The notes under the pieces are model-generated. The model was not told where the DNA came from and did not search any database. It saw only the letters and a program-made list of their open reading frames with translations. Position numbers and translations under genes: made by a program. Of a stretch of DNA of 64,000 nt, positions 59,497 to 64,000 are shown piece by piece. Source of the DNA: Nocardiopsis sp. CNT312. GTDB taxonomy: Bacteria; Actinomycetota; Actinomycetes; Streptosporangiales; Streptosporangiaceae. The stretch is taken from assembly GCF_000515115.1 (NCBI RefSeq), contig NZ_AZXF01000015.1, forward strand, positions 62,001 through 126,000. Direction: 5' to 3'. How positions within the stretch are numbered: position 1 is the first letter of the stretch; each line of letters starts with the position of its first letter.

Positions 59497-60504
59497 ATGG
59501 GTGCTGAACTGGTGGCGTTGGAGGCGGTGGAGCGCTATCTGGTGGCGCGGGGGGCGGCCAAGCCCTCCGCGCACACGGTGGCTGCCTACCGGCGGGATCT
59601 GCGCGGGGTGCTGGAGTGTGTGGCGCGGGTGCTCGGGTGCGGTGTGCAGGAGGTGGCGGTGGGGGTGTTGGACGCGTCGGTGCTCCGGGCGGCGTTCGCG
59701 GAGTTCGCGGCGGATCGGGCGGCGTCGAGTGTGGTGCGTGCGTGGTCGACGTGGAACGGGTTCTTCGGGTTCTGGGTGTCGGAGGGTGTGGTGGGGGGCA
59801 ATCCGATGCCTGCGGTGCCGCGGCCGCGGGTGCGGCCCTCGGGACCCAAGCCGTTGATGGGCGAGGACACGCCGGAGCGGTTGTTGGAGGCGTTGGCGCG
59901 GGGGGCGCGTCGGGGGCGTGATCCGTGGCCGGAGCGGGACCTGGCGGTGTTGGCGCTGGCGCTGCTGACGGGGATGCGTTCGGCGGAGATGTTGGCGCTG
60001 CGGGTGGATTCGGTGGGGGGCCGGCCCGGGGAGCGGCGGATCCGTGTGGTGGGCAAGGGCGGCGGGGAGCGGGTTCTGCCGATCGAGGTGCCGTTGGAGG
60101 CGCTGTTGGAGGCGTATCTGGTGTCGCGGCGGGAGCGGTTCGGTGCGGTGCGGGGCGAGGATCCGTTGTGGGTGGACCGGCGTGGGCAGGGGCTGCGCCG
60201 GGGCGGGTTGCAGTATCTGGTGCGCCAGTGCTATCGGCACGCGGGGGTGCACGACCGGGTGGTGCGGGGGACGTTGGTGCACGCGCTGCGGCACACGTTC
60301 GCGACGCGGTTGGCTGAGGACGGGGCGTCGGTGAGTGAGATCATGCGCTTGCTGGGGCACGCGTCGGTGGCCTCGTCGCAGGCCTATATCGAGGTGACGG
60401 CGCGGGCGCAGCGGGAGGCGGCGGGGGTGAACCGTACCTATGGGGTGGTGCGGCGGTTGGCGGGTGGAGGTGAGAGGGCTCCGGGGGCGGAGGGCGCTGG
60501 CTAG
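59497..60504 (+). CDS. Tyrosine recombinase (XerC/XerD type)
   Basis: A 335-residue site-specific recombinase. The N-terminal SAM-like core-binding domain spans about 10-110 (AYRRDLRGVLECVARVLGCG; STWNGFFGFWVSEGVVGGNP). Catalytic residues: Arg in LLTGMRSAEMLAL, Lys in RVVGKGGGERVLPIE, HxxR in LVHALRHTFATRLAEDG, His and Tyr in LLGHASVASSQAYIEVT. Size and compactness fit a chromosomal Xer-like protein rather than a large phage integrase. No attachment site or mobile cargo is seen. Confidence 0.85.
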   Translation: MGAELVALEAVERYLVARGAAKPSAHTVAAYRRDLRGVLECVARVLGCGVQEVAVGVLDASVLRAAFAEFAADRAASSVVRAWSTWNGFFGFWVSEGVVGGNPMPAVPRPRVRPSGPKPLMGEDTPERLLEALARGARRGRDPWPERDLAVLALALLTGMRSAEMLALRVDSVGGRPGERRIRVVGKGGGERVLPIEVPLEALLEAYLVSRRERFGAVRGEDPLWVDRRGQGLRRGGLQYLVRQCYRHAGVHDRVVRGTLVHALRHTFATRLAEDGASVSEIMRLLGHASVASSQAYIEVTARAQREAAGVNRTYGVVRRLAGGGERAPGAEGAG

Positions 60505-60513
60505 GCTGGGCGG

Positions 60514-61326
60514 GTGAGTGATGGTTTCGTGGTGTCGACGGTCAATGTGAACGGTTTGCGTGCCGCCGCGCGCAAGGATCCGGGGTTCGTGTCGTGGCTG
60601 GGGTCCACGAGCGCGGATGTGGTGTGTCTTCAGGAGACGCGGGCGGAGCGGGAGCAGTTGTCTCAGGAGGTGGTGGCTCCTGCGGGGTGGCATGTGGTGC
60701 TGGCTCCGGCGGCGGCGAAGGGCCGTGCGGGGGTGGCGGTGTATTCGCGTGCGGAGCCCGACGCGGTGCGGGTGGGGTTCGGTGCGGCGGAGTTCGCCGA
60801 GGCGGGCCGGTATGTGGAGGTGGATCTGGGGGCGGTGACGGTGGCGAGCCTGTATCTGCCCTCGGGTGAGGTGGGGACGCCGCGCCAGGAGGAGAAGGAG
60901 CGGTTCATGGACGCTTTCCTGCCGTATCTGGTGCAGCGCCGGGGGCAGGTGGAGGCGCGGGGGCGTGAGCTGGTGGTGTGCGGTGACTGGAACATTGCGC
61001 ATCGGGAGGCGGACCTGCGGAACTGGCGTGGGAACCGGAGGAGTTCGGGTTTTCTGCCGCAGGAGCGTGCGTGGTTGTCGCGGGTGTTCGGTGAGGCGGG
61101 ATATGTGGACGTCGTTCGTTCGCTGTTTCCCGATCGGGAGGGGCCGTACACGTGGTGGTCCTATCGTGGGCGTGCGTTCGACAATGACACGGGTTGGCGG
61201 ATCGACTACCAGGTGGCGACGCCGGGGTTGGCGGCCCGTGCGGTGTCGGCCCGGGTAGAGCGGGCGGCCGCTCATGGTGAGCGGTGGTCGGATCATGCTC
61301 CGGTGACGGTGCGGTTCGGGGGGTGA
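60514..61326 (+). CDS. Exodeoxyribonuclease III (AP endonuclease family)
   Basis: A 270-residue DNA-repair nuclease: TVNVNGLRAAARK (Asn), VVCLQETRAEREQL (catalytic Glu), PSGEVGTPRQEEKERFMDAF, VVCGDWNIAHREADLRNWRG (Asp/Asn), YTWWSYRGRAFDNDTGWRID and SDHAPVTVRF (Asp-His). All active-site residues are present. GTG 60514 starts 10 bp after the recombinase stop, so the genes may be co-transcribed. Confidence 0.9.
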   Translation: MSDGFVVSTVNVNGLRAAARKDPGFVSWLGSTSADVVCLQETRAEREQLSQEVVAPAGWHVVLAPAAAKGRAGVAVYSRAEPDAVRVGFGAAEFAEAGRYVEVDLGAVTVASLYLPSGEVGTPRQEEKERFMDAFLPYLVQRRGQVEARGRELVVCGDWNIAHREADLRNWRGNRRSSGFLPQERAWLSRVFGEAGYVDVVRSLFPDREGPYTWWSYRGRAFDNDTGWRIDYQVATPGLAARAVSARVERAAAHGERWSDHAPVTVRFGG

Positions 61327-61336
61327 GGGGTCTGTG

Positions 61337-62104
61337 ATGGGTGTTCCGGTCGTGTTGGTGCACGGGCTGCGCGTGTCGGGCAGTATGTGGCGTCCGCAGG
61401 TGGAGGCGTTGCGCGCTCAGGGGCGGACGGCGGTGGCGCTGGATCTGCCGGGGCACGGGTCGCGTCGGGGTGAGGCGTTCTCGGTGGGTTCGGCGGTGGA
61501 TGCGGTGCTGGCCGCGATCGACGGGGTGGGGGGCCGTGCCCTGTTGGTGGGGTTGAGTCTGGGGGGGTTCGTCTCGATCGCGGCGGCTGGGGCGGCGCCG
61601 GGGCGGGTGGCGGGTCTGGTGGCGGCCAGTTGTACGGCCAAGCCGGCGCAGTCGTTGGCGCAGGTGTACCGGATTCCGTCGGTGCTGATGGATCGGTTGC
61701 CGGACAAGGGTGCGGCGGTCAATGAGCGGTTTCACCGGTTGATGCTGCGTGAGGGTGCGGCGGAGGCGGTGTTGGACGGGGGCCTGGCCGTGGAGGCGGC
61801 GACGTCGGTGATCGATGAGATCTCGGAGCTGGACGCGTTGGCGGCGTTGCGGGCGTATCCGGGGCCGGTGTGGTTGATCAACGGTTCTCGGGACCATTTT
61901 CGGATCCATGAGAAGCAGTTCTTCGAGGCGTGCGCGGACGGGCGGTTGGTGAATGTGCCGAGGGCGGGGCACATGGTGAGTTTGGATCAACCGGAGAACT
62001 TCGCGGCGATCTTGGCGGATGCGGCTGATGTGGTGTCGGTGCGTGAGGCGCGGCGCGGGTTGGGTTCGGGTGGTGGTGCGCTGGTGGAGGGCGGGGACGG
62101 GTAG
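61337..62104 (+). CDS. Alpha/beta hydrolase
   Basis: A 255-residue alpha/beta-fold enzyme: oxyanion strand VVLVHGLRVSGSMWRPQVEA, LDLPGHGSRRGEAF, nucleophile elbow LVGLSLGGFVSIAAAG (Ser near 74), Asp in INGSRDHFRIHEKQF and His in RAGHMVSLDQPENFAAIL. Substrate is unknown. It begins 10 bp after exonuclease III, extending that possible operon. Confidence 0.85.
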   Translation: MGVPVVLVHGLRVSGSMWRPQVEALRAQGRTAVALDLPGHGSRRGEAFSVGSAVDAVLAAIDGVGGRALLVGLSLGGFVSIAAAGAAPGRVAGLVAASCTAKPAQSLAQVYRIPSVLMDRLPDKGAAVNERFHRLMLREGAAEAVLDGGLAVEAATSVIDEISELDALAALRAYPGPVWLINGSRDHFRIHEKQFFEACADGRLVNVPRAGHMVSLDQPENFAAILADAADVVSVREARRGLGSGGGALVEGGDG

Positions 62105-62162
62105 TGGTGGGCGGTTCGGTATAGGGGGCGGTGCGTGGCACCGCCCTTGGTGTTGTGCGGGG

Positions 62163-62909
62163 TCAGACGGTGCGGGTGGTGTGGGGGGCGGTGGTGGTGC
62201 GGTTCGGGGTGGGCTGGGGGGTGTGGAAGTAGATCATGGGGTTGCGCCCGGGGGTGTGTACGGGGGTGTGCAGGCCGAGTTCCTTTTTGAGGTCGGTGAT
62301 GGCCTGGTGGTGGTGGGGTGCGCGAGCGGCGGAGGCGGTGAAGTAGTCGGTGGTGTGGGCGGTGAGCCAGTTGAGGACGACGGCGCCTTCGGTGAAGGGC
62401 AGGGTGCGGCGCTGGTGGAAGACGTCGTGGACGCTGACGGGGGTGCGGGGGGCGAGTGTGGGCAGGAGGTCGCGGGTGTACCAGCGGGCGAAGCGGCCGT
62501 TGTGGGCGGCGTCGATGAACAGGTAGTCGGTGGGTGAGGGCAGCAGGTGGGTGTTGGTGCGCACGTCGCCTTTGGTGAAGGTCCAGCGGGTGGCGGCCAG
62601 GTCGTGGGGGACGTGGCGGGGGGCGTGGTCGACGATGTCGAAGGAGTGGAGGTGTCCGGTGCCGTTGTCGCGCAGGGCAGAGAGGATCCAGGTGGTGGAC
62701 CAGCCGTAGTAGGTGCCGATCTCGACGACGTTGCGGGGGGTGTGGTGGCGGATGAGGAGGTAGGTGATCTCGGCTTCGATGTCGTCGAGTTGGGGGGTCA
62801 TGGCGGGGTCGGCGGTGCGGTGGTGGTGGCGTTGGGCCTGGCGTAGGCGGGCGAGGGCGTCGCGGTGGGTGCGGTAGAGGTCGAGAATGTGGTCGAGGGT
62901 GGTGGTCAT
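62163..62909 (-). CDS. Class I SAM-dependent methyltransferase (methyltransf_24 type)
   Basis: A 248-residue protein. Motif I region VVEIGTYYGWSTTWILSALR, acidic HLHSFDIVDH, TFTKGDVRTN, and FIDAAHNGRFARWYTRDLLP fit the O-methyltransferase-like methyltransf_24 family. PVSVHDVFHQRRTLPFTEGA has a His-Asp pair often seen with metal-dependent or sugar-modifying members. The start ATG 62909 follows a weak ribosome site; composition on + is strongly G-rich, giving many His/Thr codons on this strand. Confidence 0.8.
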   Translation of the reverse strand: MTTTLDHILDLYRTHRDALARLRQAQRHHHRTADPAMTPQLDDIEAEITYLLIRHHTPRNVVEIGTYYGWSTTWILSALRDNGTGHLHSFDIVDHAPRHVPHDLAATRWTFTKGDVRTNTHLLPSPTDYLFIDAAHNGRFARWYTRDLLPTLAPRTPVSVHDVFHQRRTLPFTEGAVVLNWLTAHTTDYFTASAARAPHHHQAITDLKKELGLHTPVHTPGRNPMIYFHTPQPTPNRTTTAPHTTRTV

Positions 62910-63153
62910 GTCTGCTGTCCCCACGTGGGTGGTGTGTGCGTGTTGTGGGTGCAGAACGTAGCAGTGTTGCGACTTTATGTGCTGGCGGTGGGGTTTTGGT
63001 GGTGGTTCGGGTGTGTTGTGGGGGTGCTGCCGGTGAGTGGCCGGGGCCGCGGGAGGTGGCGTGCGGTGACGCGGTGGGCGCATCGGGTGGATTTGCGTGC
63101 TGTTGCGGCTTTTTGACGCTAGGGTGCACCCAACCGTTGAGAGGAGCACCCCC

Positions 63154-63678
63154 GTGCGACATGTTGTCGGCTTCCTATTCGGTCTGATTCTGGGCCCTGT
63201 GCTGGTGCTCGCCTGCGGGTGGGTCCTCCCCCGCCTCAAAGGCGTGTACGCCTCCGGTGCGCCGGTGTGGGAGGGGTCCGCTCCGGTGGCGCTGGTGGGC
63301 CTGGCCGGTGTGGGGCTGGTGGTGGCTCTGTTGGTGGTCCCCTCGCGGCTGACGCCGATGGCGGCGCTGGTCTCGGCCCTGGTGGTGGGCGGGATCAGTG
63401 CGCTGTCGCTGGTGCGGGCGGACCTGTTGGAGCGCCTGCCGGAGTCGCTTCCCGGTGTGGAGGGGGCTCTGGAGCTGCTTCCGCTGGGGGTGTTCGTCCC
63501 GCTGGTGGTGGTGCTGGTGGCACCGGTGTTCTCGGGTGCGCGCTGGCGGGGTGAGGAGGAGGACGAGGAGGTGACCACGGAGGAGTACTTCGAGGGCCTC
63601 TACGAGGAGGGCGACGGCGAGGGCCGCCGTTCCACGGGCGCGTCCTCCGTGCCGGGAGGGCGGCACGCGGTCGGATAG
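63154..63678 (+). CDS. Small membrane protein of unknown function
   Basis: A 174-residue protein with four likely helices: VVGFLFGLILGPVLVLACGW, ALVGLAGVGLVVALLVVPS, PMAALVSALVVGGISALSLV and LPLGVFVPLVVVLVAPVFSG, then an acidic cytoplasmic tail (GEEEDEEVTTEEYFEGLYEE). The type resembles conserved actinobacterial YIP1/SURF-like small membrane proteins but no family is assigned. GTG 63154 has GAGAGGAG nine bases upstream. Confidence 0.7.
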   Translation: MRHVVGFLFGLILGPVLVLACGWVLPRLKGVYASGAPVWEGSAPVALVGLAGVGLVVALLVVPSRLTPMAALVSALVVGGISALSLVRADLLERLPESLPGVEGALELLPLGVFVPLVVVLVAPVFSGARWRGEEEDEEVTTEEYFEGLYEEGDGEGRRSTGASSVPGGRHAVG

Positions 63679-63702
63679 GTCCCGCTCGCTGCCTCGTCTG
63701 TG

Positions 63703-63731
63703 GGCCGCCGTACCCGTGGGGTGCGGCGGCC
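63703..63731. terminator. Bidirectional terminator
   Basis: GGCCGCCG pairs with CGGCGGCC, with an inner CCC/GGG pair, between two converging genes (stops at 63678 and 63749). Confidence 0.6.
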
Positions 63732-63748
63732 GCGTGCTGGGTGCGGGT

Positions 63749-64000
63749 TCAGCGCCAGGTGGGGCCCCAGGAGGAGCTGCGGGAGACGTCCTTGGGCATG
63801 GGCGGCAGGAACGTTGAGCCGTGGGGGTGGTGCCGACCGGGTTCGTCCTCGGCGGGCACCGCGGGGATGAGGGTGGTGTCCGGTTCGGGGACGGGGTGCG
63901 GTTCGGGGGCCGCTTCGGGCTCGGGCAGCGGTACGGGTGCGGCCGGTTCGGGCGCGGCGGTCCAGGCGACGGGTTCGGGCAGCGGGGTGGGGTCCTGGAA
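63749..64000 (-). CDS. C-terminal part of a Pro/Glu-rich protein (cut by window edge)
   Basis: The last 83 codons of a minus-strand gene: repeated Pro-Glu-Pro units (PEPAAPVPLPEPEAAPEPHP) then a conserved-looking end STFLPPMPKDVSRSSSWGPT followed by WR and TGA. The low-complexity tail suggests a membrane or secreted protein linker. The rest lies beyond the window, so no function is assigned. Confidence 0.6.
   Translation of the reverse strand, partial: FQDPTPLPEPVAWTAAPEPAAPVPLPEPEAAPEPHPVPEPDTTLIPAVPAEDEPGRHHPHGSTFLPPMPKDVSRSSSWGPTWR

Noticed and set aside
1-64000. CRISPR array, tRNA/rRNA genes, intact insertion sequence, prophage or biosynthetic gene cluster
   Set aside because: No regularly spaced repeats, tRNA T-loop patterns, transposase motifs, phage structural genes or PKS/NRPS modules were seen. 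Manual reading could miss a diverged tRNA.

Overview
The window is high-GC actinobacterial DNA (GTG/TTG-tolerant starts, ATGA/GTGA gene couplings, strong third-position G/C). Gene content and protein style resemble Nocardiopsis or a close relative; this is a judgement from gene families seen, not from a database match. No rRNA, tRNA, CRISPR array or intact insertion sequence was found.

Left part (1-16 kb): a decayed Uma2-type endonuclease end, an FAD-binding dehydrogenase, a relic membrane gene and a zinc alcohol dehydrogenase pseudogene; then dimethylargininase, a TetR regulator, a GAF-domain regulator, an aminotransferase/D-Ala-D-Ala ligase pair, a stump of a molybdopterin oxidoreductase, and a PaoABC-type aldehyde oxidoreductase whose iron-sulfur and molybdenum subunits are fused in one gene. 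A winged-helix protein with zinc-ribbon-like motifs follows.

Middle (16-37 kb): a methyltransferase / XRE-cupin regulator / MFS exporter group, DUF5713 and NUDIX genes, a membrane Ser/Thr kinase, then a tightly coupled purine-oxidation operon (FAD subunit, 2Fe-2S subunit, 8-oxoguanine deaminase, molybdenum subunit) divergent from a PucR regulator. Next come a pentapeptide-repeat protein, an aminoglycoside-type phosphotransferase, a GH10 xylanase, a second, coiled-coil Ser/Thr kinase, a GyrI/MerR pair and a sucrase/ferredoxin-like protein behind an IdeR/DmdR iron box.

Right part (38-64 kb): an NMT1/SsuA-type ABC transporter operon, an MhqO-like dioxygenase, a TSUP transporter, the scar of a deleted conservon (cvnA joined to cvnD), pterin dehydratase, a variant AMP-binding enzyme, an acyltransferase, a complete urea-type ABC transporter (urtABCDE), a phosphoketolase-acetate kinase operon followed by a small inverted piece of a second phosphoketolase gene, a peroxiredoxin/TetR pair with a long palindrome, a tyrosine recombinase, exonuclease III, a hydrolase, a methyltransferase and a small membrane protein.

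Three themes stand out. First, several genes survive only as two termini joined by large internal deletions (alcohol dehydrogenase, molybdopterin oxidoreductase, conservon), which points to ongoing gene loss. Second, GC skew flips sharply from C-rich to G-rich on the + strand near 46.1 kb, inside a gene and independent of gene direction. Third, a 19-bp motif recurs three times in the same orientation at gene boundaries. None of the intact genes forms an obviously new multi-gene system; the novelty is mostly in scars, operators and fused or variant enzymes.
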